From: Deroplatys truncata
Taxonomy: Eukaryota; Arthropoda; Insecta; Mantodea; Mantidae
Reading direction: 5' to 3'
NCBI GenBank assembly: GCA_030765065.1
Contig: CM060976.1
Span: 58,574,539 to 58,638,538, forward strand
Length of the DNA: 64,000 nucleotides
Positions 46,980 through 58,494 of the stretch are shown piece by piece (positions within the stretch are counted from its first letter, which is position 1; each line of letters opens with the position of its first letter). Under the pieces are notes generated by a model. It searched no databases, was not told the origin of the DNA, and worked only from the letters and a program-made list of their open reading frames with translations. The position numbers and the translations under genes are program-made.

Positions 46980-47283
46980 ACATTTTAATCCAAATAATTT
47001 TTTACAGAAGTAACTAAATTACACATTTCGTTACACATACAAAGCGAACGCGACAGTCAAAGTTTTAAGAACTGGACGCTATATGCTGCCTTAAACCTCC
47101 ATAATGATTCCATGCACTCGCGAAGAACAACTGAATGTTAACAGGACTTTTAAGAGAATGACCAAGAAGTGAACAATTCGTACTTTAAATAATGGATATC
47201 TCAGAAATAGCTTATGCCACAAAAAAGCTTATTTCAAATAATGGTGTTTTAAAGAGATCTACATTTTATTTAAACATATAAAT
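46980..47283 (-). mobile_element. Family A repeat, outer copy continued (A19b)
   Basis: CATTTTAATCCAAATAATTT to AAAGAGATCTACATTTTA is the minus-strand sequence that should follow 46242-46309, with a small gap. It breaks at the oligo-T tract where the next plus-strand copy is inserted. Confidence 0.7.
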
Positions 47284-47287
47284 GTTT

Positions 47288-48120
47288 ACTTTCTCTACTA
47301 CGTAGAGTAAGTAGGGGAAGTATTGCATTCCAATCAAAAATTTCATAGCGAGATTTCACAAGAAATACATGTTTTGAGACCCTCTAAGTAGAAAAAAGCA
47401 TTTTTAGAAAAAGGTTCGGGTGTCTGTGTCTGTGAACAGCATAGTTCAAAAATAAAAAAACCGGATAAATATCACTTAGGTCTACTATCTTTCAAAGATG
47501 CGACACGAGGACTTTGAAGAAAATCCCCCACCCTAAGCTACCCTTTACTTGGAACATTTTTCGAGAATTTTGATTTTTTCAAAAATAGCCCTACCGTTTT
47601 TGATTCAAATATTATATTTTTAAGATACTTTCAAGACAAATGAAACGTATATATTGAATTTTTGGGAATGTCCACAAAAGTCCTCTTCATTCTGAATGGC
47701 ATTTACATAGCTGGTAAATAATAAGATATAGACAAAAATGTTCTATACAAAAAAATGTAGATCTCGTTGAAACCCACAATTTGTGTTATGCATTTTTTGT
47801 GGAGTGAACCATTTCCGAGATATTCCTTGTTATTTGTTTGAATTTTCCAATATTTTATGCCTTTTCTCAAAGGGAATTTATTATTCTTTTTTATTTCCTG
47901 AACATGCAAAGAGAATGGAATGCTCCACATGTCAATCAGCTATTAAAAGATTTGACTATCGCTCAAAGCCTACCATATTCCCACTGCACTTACAAGAAAA
48001 TTAGCAATAAGATAGTTTCTGCAAAAGTTTATCTCTATTAACATGAAGTAGACAGAGAACAAGCGCTTGTAACAAAACTTTACACAAGAGCACAGAAAGT
48101 CATGTGAGTGTAACATCAGA
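47288..48120 (+). mobile_element. Family A repeat, full length, nested (copy A21)
   Basis: Complete copy from ACTTTCTCTACTACG to TAACATCAGA (833 bp). It lies in the minus-strand outer copy at the same internal T-tract that holds copy A5. Confidence 0.85.
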
Positions 48121-48618
48121 TTTTATGAGTAGATGCTGTCGTCTATTTCTTAACGTTTACCAGTTATACATGATTATACAATATTCCTTCAGAATGAAGA
48201 GGAGTTCACAAGCTATTCCCAGAAAATTGAAGACATACATTTTATCTTTCATGTAAATGTCTATCATATATGGTATTTTAAAAAAATTCGTTAGAGCCAT
48301 TTTTTAGGAAATCAAAAATTTCGAAAAATGGCAATATAAACGGTATTTTGGGGTTGGGGGATTTTATTGAAAATCTTCGTGTCCCATCTTTAGAAGGTAC
48401 TGAACCTAAATACCACGTTTGGTGTTTATCTGCCTTTTCGTTTTTGAATTGCACTGTTCACCGACGCGCACAGACTACACACACGGATATTTTTCCAAAC
48501 ATGTTCCCGTTTGTATTGAGGGAGTTTCAGAATGTGTATTTCCGGTGAAATCTCGGTATCGAATATTTGGTTGGAATGCAATACCTTCTCTACCCACTAT
48601 GTACATCGTAGCTAAAGT
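48121..48618 (-). mobile_element. Family A repeat, outer copy end (A19c)
   Basis: TTTTATGAGTAGATGCTGTC and CTTAACGTTTACCAG resume the outer copy, which runs to CATCGTAGCTAAAGT followed by AAAAG. Confidence 0.75.
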
Positions 48619-51600
48619 AAAAGTAGCTGCCGACTGAAACACTTCATTTCCGTTAACTGCCATTGTAAGTTAATATTTATATTGTGAGACAGCTGCTGTG
48701 AGCCGGGATTGTCGCATGGCTTGGCTTGAAAATGTTGCGACCGGAGAAAGAAGAGCATTGTGTGGGTCCTATCAATAATTCCACGTATTTCTGTAATTTA
48801 ATATTTTTTCAGGTTCAACATCCTGAAGCTGCATTTTCACTGTAGCTGTTTTTTAAGGCAATGCATCCTGAAATTTGGTAAAAAAATGTTAATTTTTACA
48901 TTTTTATGATACGTATAACTTTTATTTTCATTGCCATTTTGTGACAAACATTTTTAAAGCCACAAATTGTTATTTAACTGGTCCTATACGATTTAGAAAA
49001 AGTACTGTGTTGAACTTAAACGCCCTTTTTCTCAATCACTTTTTTTCAGCATTTTTCACCCTTCAAAATTCTCCCTGTACCACAGTTATGATTTATTAAC
49101 TTGAAATTTTCAGGAGAGCCTCAGGAAATACGGATTTAGAAACTATGGCACACTGGTTAAAAATATTAAATAGTTTATCTGAAGTTATTTTACATACCTC
49201 AAACTGAAAAGGATAATAATTGCAACAACATTCTCTTCAAATAATTCAAGTTAAGAAACGTCTGGAAAACCACTTTTTTATGTTTGTTTACTAAGCTCAA
49301 ATTAACAACTGGGAACTCTACGATAAAACGTAGGCTCCAAGGATCCTCTCGGATTACCAAAGCAAAAAGTGATTTATTAGGACTAAAAAACTAATATATC
49401 AACAACCGCTTGGCATTCTCCATTAAATTCCGCGTGCTATGTATGTTTTATGTGCTAACTATATGATGAAAAAGTCAAAGCAATTAGAAGAAAACTGTAC
49501 TTCTTTTTTCTTTTTTTGTACAGATGCGTTCCTTAAGTATAACTACTTTATAACTATCATTTTTACATCTATAGCTTAAGCAATATATATATATGTATAT
49601 ATGTATATATATACATATATATATGTATATATATATATGGGTCTTCAGAGTTATTCGCCTTTTACCGCCAGTCGGTTTAAATGAATGACATTGTTGGTTC
49701 AGCCAGTCCCTTGTCTCAAAGGTGAGATGGGGAATTAAACCTCAAACTGCAAGCATTTCCGACTTCTGAAGCAGTTTGATGTACTGCGGCGATGCAGAAC
49801 TGTTTCTCACTATGATATTTTGTGCGTTCTTTGCTCGCTAGATGGAAATGGCTTCCTATGGCAGAATTTCCATGGCTTAGTGCTATTTCTGAACTGGAAG
49901 GATACGAGGGGATTCTATCGTTACGAGTGATTTTCTCCGTTATTTTAGAATTTCATTAAGTTCCGAGAACAAAGCATGCTGTAAAGAATATGAACAGGCT
50001 TCTTTTTTGTAATGAAAATTTGTGCCATTAAAGTCGAGACATTCTACCCTACAAAAACCGCCCAATTATTTGAGTTATCTATCAGCATACATGCTGAGAT
50101 TACGGATTTACAAGACGCAAACGAAATAAGTTCCAAATGTAAATGATGGAAAGGTACTATACAAGTCCCATTTCACTAAGATAACCTTAAAACTGTTGAC
50201 ATCTACTCCTTCCACTGATCTTTCGCTAGTCCTCTGCCAGAGGCACAGGTAATAAACTCGCTTCAAACTAATGTCATACGCAGACAACTGCAACGGTGGC
50301 AACGGCCGAATAAATCTGAAGACCCCGTTTATAAATACACATCTATATACTTATATATCTAATTATTCATTTCGTTATATTAGGCTCAAGGGTTGTTTAT
50401 TTATTGCGGTAAATGTGAAGAATGGAAGTGTCACGCAGTTGCTACGGAAAGTATTGCATTTCTTCACCAGTGAGACACACTCTCTGCTTATCACAGTACC
50501 ATTGCAATTCCTACATCCATCTTGGTAGAGCAATTATCTCTATCAGAACCTAGTCTTTGAACATGGTATCTACTATTCACCTCGTACAAAGAGTGATTAC
50601 AGCTGCTGATTTAATCACCATTAGCACCTTCCAGATACTGTAAGTAAGTCGAGTGCATGAAATGTCGCCGATATAATGGCAGTGGTTTGTGTCAGTAAGA
50701 AAACAGTAAGTCGCGTCTGGCACACCCAGCCTCCAACCCTTATCTGGTTTTAGCACTTCACTTAATATTTTTGGTATTCTTTTCCTTCACTTCTGAGCCT
50801 GAAACCGACCCGTTTACCTAGATTAATGTTTGAATGCCAGACTTGACATAAAACCAATACGAGAGGACTCATCCAGGCGCTGTTGCGGACTGTCGTTGCG
50901 AAGTATGCCTTCTAGCCATTCACCTAGACCTGACCTTTTTGTCAATTGGCTAATACCTGTGTGTCGGAGTTGAATTGAAACCAATGAGAGATTGTCTCAC
51001 CTAGGGCTGGTATGGAGCATATAATATTTTATGCCAACATTAAGTAAAGAAGAACACTATAGGAAACAACAAGTTTCGGCACGCTTCTGTGCACTCTTCA
51101 AGATTCGTCCAACGTGATACACGAGCCAAATGTATCTCAAAATAAAACATAAGGGTATAAAAACAAATAGGTGCTATAGAACTAAATTAATAATAAAAAG
51201 CAGACATTACTCATTTGCTGGAGACATATAATCACCATAATTAGATGTGAGGTTTTTAACGCTGTGGTAACAATAATTCCATTCTGCTATGAAGCAGGTA
51301 ATGACAATTCGTTCTAAACTCTTATAACATGAATAATTAATAAAACTATAACAGCTCATAAAATCGCTCGAGTGCCTATAAGCACACCAAAGATCTTGAT
51401 GTTAGATAAAAACAAATAATTTTGAAGTAGTCTAGGAAATCGTTGCATCCCAAAGAATGTTTCCTTAATATCGTATTTGTTGTGCGGAATTTCTAAGCAC
51501 TTGTTTACCCATCTTCAGTAATGTACGTGACAGCAATGTTTATACTTTAACAAGGTGGTATCTGGAGTTCCTCAATAGTAATGCAGCTTCAGGAATCTCA

Positions 51601-53576
51601 AGACATACACATGGTATGTTAATATATAATAGATGGTGATAACGTTGTACAGGAACAAGGAGATGATTCTATGGTTCATATAGTCCACCTCTCGGATTAA
51701 CCCTCTCGGGTCACTCTGTGGTTTCTAGAACTCCAGTCCGGTACCTACGTACGTTGCAAAACCAGTATTACTTTCTAATAAATGCACGTACTTGCAACTT
51801 CGTGTATTTTCACTGGTAGTAGCACAAAACTTTCCTTCAGTTATATTATTCGAACGCATGGAAGCCATAAATATCTTCAGTCTCAGCAACATCTTTATGG
51901 CTTCCTTGCAGGAGCTTTGTACAGATGTGGTGATATCAGCAGATATATACAGGACGACCACAAACTCGCATACAGGTATTGTTCTACGGACAACAGAAGG
52001 TTTATGGTGCATATGCTATAAGAGCAATAATTAGCTGTTGTAAGTTGTCGATTAAAAAGATGATGTATTATTACATCAAAATTCCGTGTTACACACTTGA
52101 CAACCGGCTGTTAACAACCAAGTGGGCTGGTCCGGCTACCTGCTAAGGGTCAACTTGTTGCTGTTCCCACTTCCCTCCCTTCCAATTTCGTATCTATTGT
52201 AATTAAGTTATAATTTCGATATTCAATTATTTAATTAATATTTCACTCACCTGTTTAAAGGTAATACATTGTCTTATTTTTAGCAATGTTTGATTATAAT
52301 TATTACATTATTTGCTTCTTAATTTACTAGTTATTCACTTATTAGATCAAATAACGTAAATGTACTCAGAGTGGTTTATCATTATGTAAAGTAACACCTT
52401 TATATAATGGAATGTTTTAGTCACAAAATTGCTAAAAATCGAGATATTTATATGTTTAAGCTGAGTAAAAATGCAGGTTCGTCATAATCTGAATCCATTT
52501 TAATGAAGAAATCGTCATCCGGACATCAATCCTATATAAGACCATTATTATAGTTCGTGAGTGTGCAATTCAACGTATTTAAACATGATCGCCACCCATT
52601 TCAGGGCCTTGTGTCCTACTTTCAAATATAGCCAGAAATCTACGCATATGATTCTCAAATATGACCCTTTTTATCCTCTTAGATTCCTTACTTTGGTTTT
52701 CTATACTTTTGACTTGATGAACCCCCTAAGATAAAAGGTATTAGGATGGACATACTCATACTGGACATACTGAACCTCTTTCAATGCCACAGTTGGAAAG
52801 TTTTTAGTTGAATGTCCTTACAACTAACGCAAAATAAGGGCTCGTTCTATCTTGCCTGAAAGACAACGCTGCTAACAACGTCATTCTTCTGTTCTGCAAT
52901 TTCCAGAAATATGTGTTGCAGCTTCTCCTGCATTTCCAATTGTGAACATAATGTAAAGGACTATAGATACCGACTTTTATGAACCCAAGACACACGTTAC
53001 TTTTGGCTAGTCCCTTTGCCATTCAAAGATATACCAAGTGCAGCATTTGTGTTTATTAACTTTGTAAGGGAACATATACCAATTGAATATTGAAAATGAC
53101 AGGAATAACTAATGATATTAAAATAGCTTTACTGTACAATAGCTTGTACCACAGAATGTAATTAACAAGAAAGCAGACATGTAAAGAACACTGTAAACAA
53201 CAACCAGACGAGCTAGCAACAGGAGTGAAAGACCATCGGCACACACACACACTAATGTACACATGGGTTAAGCAAAGTCACAGAAAAAAAGTGAGGCGTT
53301 CGCGGTTGGAGTGAGATAGAGATAGAGGGGCAATTCCTAGAAGCCAAGGGAGTTGAGAAAATAGAAAGAGGAGCGAGGGTTGTAAAGTGAGATGGAGATA
53401 TTGGGTTTTATCAGAGCAGTCAAAGGGAAGCGCGACTTCTAGCTGGAGCATTTTATTTTCATGGCATGCTAAGTAGATGACCACTGAGAATAATTGTCAC
53501 ATATAAAGGCACAAATTCTAGCGTCATAGTAGGAAATATAAAAGGGGAAACAGACCTCAAGTTCCTATGCCTATGA
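48619..53576. other. Nearly 5 kb without a recognisable feature
   Basis: No protein motif, RNA gene or repeat of the families above was seen. It contains a (TA)n/(TATG)n run at 49582-49638. ORFs such as 50271-50528, 51725-52012 (minus) and 51782-52021 lack known motifs. A host intron, UTR or unknown repeat cannot be excluded. Confidence 0.45.
49582..49638. repeat. (TA)n with TATG variants
   Basis: Alternating TA with scattered G and C (GTATATATGTATATAT) for about 57 bases. Confidence 0.9.
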
Positions 53577-54467
53577 GTACATGTGGCGCTCGCAACTCAA
53601 CGCATGGCTGCGGTCTCGTGGCCTGCCCACTACTTCGTCACCCGCCGCCAGTACTCAACTGCAGCACCTCGACGGACCTACGCCGACATCGCAGCTCGAA
53701 CTCGAGCTCTCGCTCGATATACCCGCACCGCTGATTCTTTCAGCGCCCTATCGACGCAGCAGACTGTCTCATACGACAACGCAGATGCCTCACCGGACAC
53801 CACCCCCGACCAAGAAGGCCGCTTCTGCGCCGTTGCGGTCGGGGTTCAGAGAAACCTAGCAACGCAGATTCTCCTGGAACAGCTCCAACAACGCTGGCCT
53901 TCAATGGTGAAGGCGACCAGAATTGTTTCAAGGAACGGACCGACACCATTGGTGCGTCTTGCTTTCCTCAACAAGGCGCATTACGACGTTGCTCTTCAGA
54001 CGGACGTGGAGCTCCTCGGCACCACGATCCGATTTGAAGCCAGCCGCACACAACGGACTCCACCGTTCCGTCGATGCTGCCAGTATGGGCACTCGGCAGA
54101 ACAATGCAACAACTCACCACGCTGCCACTACTGTGGCTCACCGGCCTTGACGCCCACCTGCAAGTAGCATGATCTTTCTCGCCGTAGAAGGTTCTGCGCC
54201 ACCTACTGCAGGACGGATCACTTCACGGGTCAAGCTTGCTGCCCGCTTTACCCAAGACGGGCAGTTTCACAACTGACGCAACAAGACGCACCACCTCAAC
54301 CACCCCGCTCTCGCCGGGACCGAAACAACGAAGACGTCACCAACACACACACAGCCTCCACGCTGGCGGCCATAGAGGCCTCAATCACCGAGCTTCTAGC
54401 GGCCTCAGCAACCATACAGGCAGAGATCGTCAAACTTAACCAAAAACCGGTGGTTTGCAGGCATTGA
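53577..54467 (+). pseudogene. LINE ORF1 (Gag-like) relic with zinc knuckles
   Basis: One frame runs from about 53577; the first ATG is at 53604 (MAAVSWPAHYF). It holds RTYADIAARTRAL, then a GRFCAVAVGVQRN...LEQLQQRWPSM region like the RNA-binding part of LINE Gag proteins. CCQYGHSAEQC, CHYCGSPALTPTC and, after an in-frame TAG at 54165-54167, CATYCRTDHFTGQACC give three knuckle-like motifs. The frame ends at TGA 54465-54467 after LAAIEASITELLAASATIQ. GC content is well above the surroundings. The in-frame stop and the later frameshift mean the copy is probably dead. No ORF2 follows. Confidence 0.7.
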
Positions 54468-54858
54468 AGCAAAGCAGCGCACATCAAACCGGAACTACGC
54501 CAGCGCCACTGGTAGTCTCAACAGACTCAGGGCGTCAATTGATGAGTTATCCCACTACGACGATCCAGACTTACTGCCGTCAATACAGCGAAATCTGTAC
54601 CGAATCAAAAACTACCTAGAAGAAGAACACGATACTGACACAACCGACGACCGGGCCGAGCGGTTGACGGCCATTGAGGCCTCAATTGCCGGTATCCGCG
54701 AAGAACATCTACGGACCAATGCAGACATTGCCACCAGCCTACGCCAGCTACAGGACAGCCACCACAAGCTGGAGGAAGGATACCAACTGATTCGAAACTT
54801 CATAGAACAACACGTCCTACATCAACCCGCTCAACAGAACAGACGCCGCAACAGATAG
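54454..54858 (+). pseudogene. Frameshifted continuation of the LINE ORF1 (coiled-coil part)
   Basis: Shifted by one base from the frame upstream, the reading frame goes WFAGIEAKQRTSNRNYASAT, then RLRASIDELSHYDDPDLLP, RLTAIEASIAGIREEH and RNFIEQHVLHQP before TAG. The heptad-like spacing of hydrophobic residues suggests a coiled coil. AIEASI occurs here and at about 54369 in the other frame, which points to a duplicated segment. It probably belonged to one ORF with 53577-54467. No family is recognised for this part. Confidence 0.5.
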
Positions 54859-56171
54859 ACGCCACATCTCCACCGACACAGCACAACATCCAACTGCCGG
54901 AGGTAACAGGCCCGGGCACGGATCCAAATTACACACTTACGACACCACTGTTCCTAGGTTACTGTTCAGGGCCTCGGCCATGACTCTTACCTATTCCCCA
55001 CTGAGGAGTTTGTCCAACTTTGGAGTTCTCCGTCTTCAAGGAATCACCCACGAACCGTAGGTTTGCTACGGCCAACACGACACCAATTATGCCCCAAATA
55101 TACAGAGACACCACAGTACAACTAGCTTTCTATACCTCTTCCTTTTTCCTCTCAAATACCCCTTTATATCTTGTTTTTCCTAAATCCTCTATTCCTGTCC
55201 CCCCTCAAAAAAAAGTTCCTCATTCAGATCTTTCTCCCACTCGCACTCTATACATAGCAGTCCTGGTGGCTGTCAGCGATGAAATACATGTAATATCAGG
55301 AGGAAGATTCCGTGCGTGTATGTAAGTGGGAAATATAGTGTGTCGCAGTTAGATAGATCCACAAAATAATTCACAGTAGCGAGAACATTAAATGTACAGC
55401 TTTTATATATTTGTGTTAAGCAAGAGAAAGCTGCTAGCCGCTTCAATGGGCATTATATTTGAATGAGTTAAGTGTTTTAAGGTTTTTAGTTCCCTTCACC
55501 AACATAATCCTGAGGAATATCAAATTAGGATAGGACAGAATTTTTCCTCAGTTCTACGACAAGCAGTCCGGCAGAGAACTTCAAGGGAACTTCGGAGATC
55601 CGAGACAGTATCTATGTAAGATAGCACGAAGTACTCGGGTGCGAGCCCTTCTATCCGCGTTACAACTTCATAAAAATTTTGAAATGCAGCCTTTACCAAT
55701 AAGCAGGTTGCGATATAGAAGATTTTAGTTCTTTAAGTGTAAAGTAAGGAATAACAAAATGCCTTTTGAGCTGCACAATTTAGTCTGTGTAACACCTGAA
55801 TGTGAGAAACTCGGTTTTTCCTTGTAAACTTCAAAGTTTTCGAAGCAGTTAATCTTGGCACATCTAGCTGGGGGTACTTAAACGAATATTCGATGCTTAA
55901 AGACTTCTCTCAAAGGCTCCTCGAGTACATTACACAGTCTGCTCGGGCACAGAAGTTCTATCAGTACGTGGTTCATCGGCGTCTTTGGAATTTTATTTAA
56001 ACAAGTTGGGGATTTCCCAAGTTGACACCGGTTTCAGATTTACACGTAAAATTTCCTTGCATAACTTCATATATAAAACCTAAACAATACTCAACATTAG
56101 TAAATTAGTTTGAAACAATAAAGAAACTTTGATGTTATCCAAAAATTGATGGAGAATTAGTGCCCATTCTA
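54859..56171. other. Flank of the ORF1 relic and unannotated DNA
   Basis: Up to about 55320 composition stays less AT-rich, and a short frame MTLTYSPLRSLSNFGVLRLQ starts at 54981. It may be the remains of the LINE after ORF1. From 55330 on nothing is recognised. Confidence 0.4.
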
Positions 56172-57299
56172 CAGGTGTTTCAGAAATACTTTTACAAACT
56201 TTGGATATGGGTTCCTTACACCACAAGAAGGAAAAAAGTTCATATAAACATATGTCCCATAATGCTTTGTTTTCTCGTTAGGAGGTGTTCAACACAGTGG
56301 TACACTTATAACACACAAAAATCATAATAAATGCTCGAAATATCCTCCTCATGCTTCTATGCATGCCTGTACTCGTCGAATCATGGAATGTCGCACCCTA
56401 GATGGTCAATATTTAGAAATTTTTTGAATAATTTTACCAGCAATAGTACTAGTCTTCATTGCTTTACCTTCTTTACGGATTTTATACCTAATTGATGAAA
56501 ATATAAATCCAATATTAACCTTAAAAACAATTGGCCATCAATGATATTGAAGTTATGAATATCAAAAACTCCGGGATGGTGTAGAATGGTTTCGCAGGCT
56601 TCGCACACGTCGATGAAGCGTTTCTGCATCCGGGATGGCTGCTCATAAACCAAAGATTTAAGATGCCCCCAGAGGTAAAAATCCACAGGATTGAGGTCGG
56701 GAGAAAGTGCAGGCCATGGAACTGATCCTCTTCTGCCTATCTATCGGTCATGGTAGATACCAGTCAGTGCATCTGGAACAATGCGACTAAAATGTGCCGG
56801 AGCCAGGCATTTATCACATTTATCAGCAAGCCGACGATAAACAGCGACACAGGTTGGATGACTCGGTTGTCTTCGGTCTGGAAACTCCATCTGATAGAGC
56901 CGTGCAGCCTCGCGTCCATTACCATTCGCGCGACCATACATAAAAATCATGTCTGCCTGTTCACGAAATGAATATCCAACCATGGTGGAACGAAACACGT
57001 GCAGTTAACTCACTACATATACACAATTGATACGTTGAAGACAGACTAATGACAAATGACAAACGTAAACAAGTATCCATGGCAACACTTCGCCATCTAC
57101 CGTATGTAGTAGTACAATGGGCGTATGGATGCATAGAGAAATGAAGTTTTGAGGTTGCCGTTGAATTCACACTTTCATTGTGACAGGAATAACGCAAAAA
57201 CCAAGGATTGTGGGACATATGTTCATATGAACTTTTTTCCTTCTTTTGTTGTGAGGAACCCATACCCGAATTTTGTAAAAATATTTCTGAAACACCCGG
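56172..57299 (-). mobile_element. Mariner/Tc1-like element with long TIRs, internally deleted
   Basis: The left end CAGGTGTTTCAGAAATAC and the complement of the right end CCGGGTGTTTCAGAAATAT continue as inverted repeats of about 110 bases, sharing GGGTTCCT-ACA-CA-AAGAAGG and AAAAAAGTTCATAT-AACATA. TA flanks both ends (56170-56171 and 57300-57301). A minus-strand transposase relic lies inside. At 1128 bp the element is a little short of a complete mariner-like transposon. Confidence 0.9.
56456..56983 (-). pseudogene. Transposase relic of the mariner-like element
   Basis: The first ATG (56983) starts MVGYSFREQADMIFMYGRAN, then REAARLYQMEFPDRRQPSHP, an N-terminal helix-turn-helix domain (the type often listed as DUF4817 in arthropod transposons). 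The frame closes near 56741. In another frame VPWPALSPDLNPVDFYLWG-HLKSLVYEQP appears, the segment with the third catalytic Asp of a DDD/DDE transposase. The middle, with the first two catalytic Asp, is missing. The element cannot move by itself. Confidence 0.8.
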
Positions 57300-58249
57300 T
57301 ATAACATCAGTGACGTGCGAAGGTAGAAACACGCATGCGCCATGGGAAGTAAAAGTTGCCACTTATGACAAAACCCTAACTTATAAAGGCTATGTGACGT
57401 AACACTTCATGATGCACCGAATCAATGGTAAAATTAAAGTCTGAGTATTCTGCACAAAGGTTTTCTGCACTTTGGAGTGCTAGTCTGGACAGAACTTCGA
57501 TTTTGAACCGCAACTACTGATCTTCTTAAATCAGATGTTTGTTAGTAAATTGTCCACAATACATTAGTAACACAGTAACCTAGGTTGTATATGAAAGTTT
57601 CTTCTACATTGTCGTTTTATAAATTTACACCAACGCGAAAAAAATTGTTCCATCTCCCCAAAATATTAGAGCTTGTTGTGGCAAGAAAAGGGAAAACGAG
57701 GAGGGCGGTGATGTTTAACAAAATATAATACAGACGGGTACACGCAACCTTTTGCGCTACATGTAAGCCTTAGCAACCGCACCAGCGTCACGGCTGAAGA
57801 AAAAAGTGTTTCCGCGGTATGATCATCACTTAAGATTATTAACAACCCCACCCTTCCCCGAGAATAGCACCCTACGTAAAAGAATGTTCCGTGTTCCGTA
57901 TCTTACCTAAAGGAAGGCGAAAGAGAAGACTGAACCAAAAGGCTTCGTGAATAAAATAGTAAGACAGTGGCCTTGTATTTAGTGGATATTTATTCTTTAT
58001 AGTTCTCTAATCTCTCAAGCTCCCTAGTGCAAACAGTGCTAAGAAAGCACCCTGATAAAACTAATCTCGTGAAGCTGCACAATGACGTATTGAAAGATGG
58101 TTGTCCTGTGTCCTTAATTTTTAGAAATAAAATACCTTTCTATGCTAGGTCTGAGAAAAGAGTCTCTCTCAGAGCGATGCTGACTTTCAGCCATCCCACT
58201 GCAATGAGCTCTGTTGAAGAGAAGGGCTGTTACAAGATACGGGCTTTAG
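57300..58249. other. Unannotated DNA
   Basis: No feature was recognised. The plus-strand ORF 58027-58305 overlaps the start of the LINE relic but its first part has no known motif. Confidence 0.4.
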
Positions 58250-58494
58250 CAGGCCTGTTCTACATAACATTAAATACGACTGAGGATCGTGCTTGGAAAT
58301 TATAAAAAATACAATACTACTGTTTTAAGTTCTGGAGTTAGGTAGGGACCCAAGGATTCGTGTTATAAAATTTTATGTACAGCAGCTTTTTTCTGGAGAT
58401 GATGAGTTTTAGAAATCTTGCTTGGAAGAGTAACCAGCCCGACGGTCGAGTATTAAGACAGGGCTCCCTTTGTCGCCTGCTTTAATTTAACATA
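58250..58494 (+). pseudogene. LINE reverse-transcriptase relic, first part
   Basis: TTEDRAWKL near 58278 resembles the AFDRVxW-KL block of LINE reverse transcriptases. LGRDPRIRVIKFYVQQ follows in the place of GVDxRDRRIIxxLYxxQ, and near 58450 VLRQGS with PLSPAL in a shifted frame corresponds to GVRQGCPLSPxLFN. Stops and at least two frameshifts are present. The relic is cut at the TA at 58493-58494, where a Tc1-like element entered. Confidence 0.65.

Noticed and set aside
57208..57402. Plus-strand ORF at the right end of the mariner-like element
   Set aside because: It is read through the inverted repeat and its flank, opposite to the transposase.
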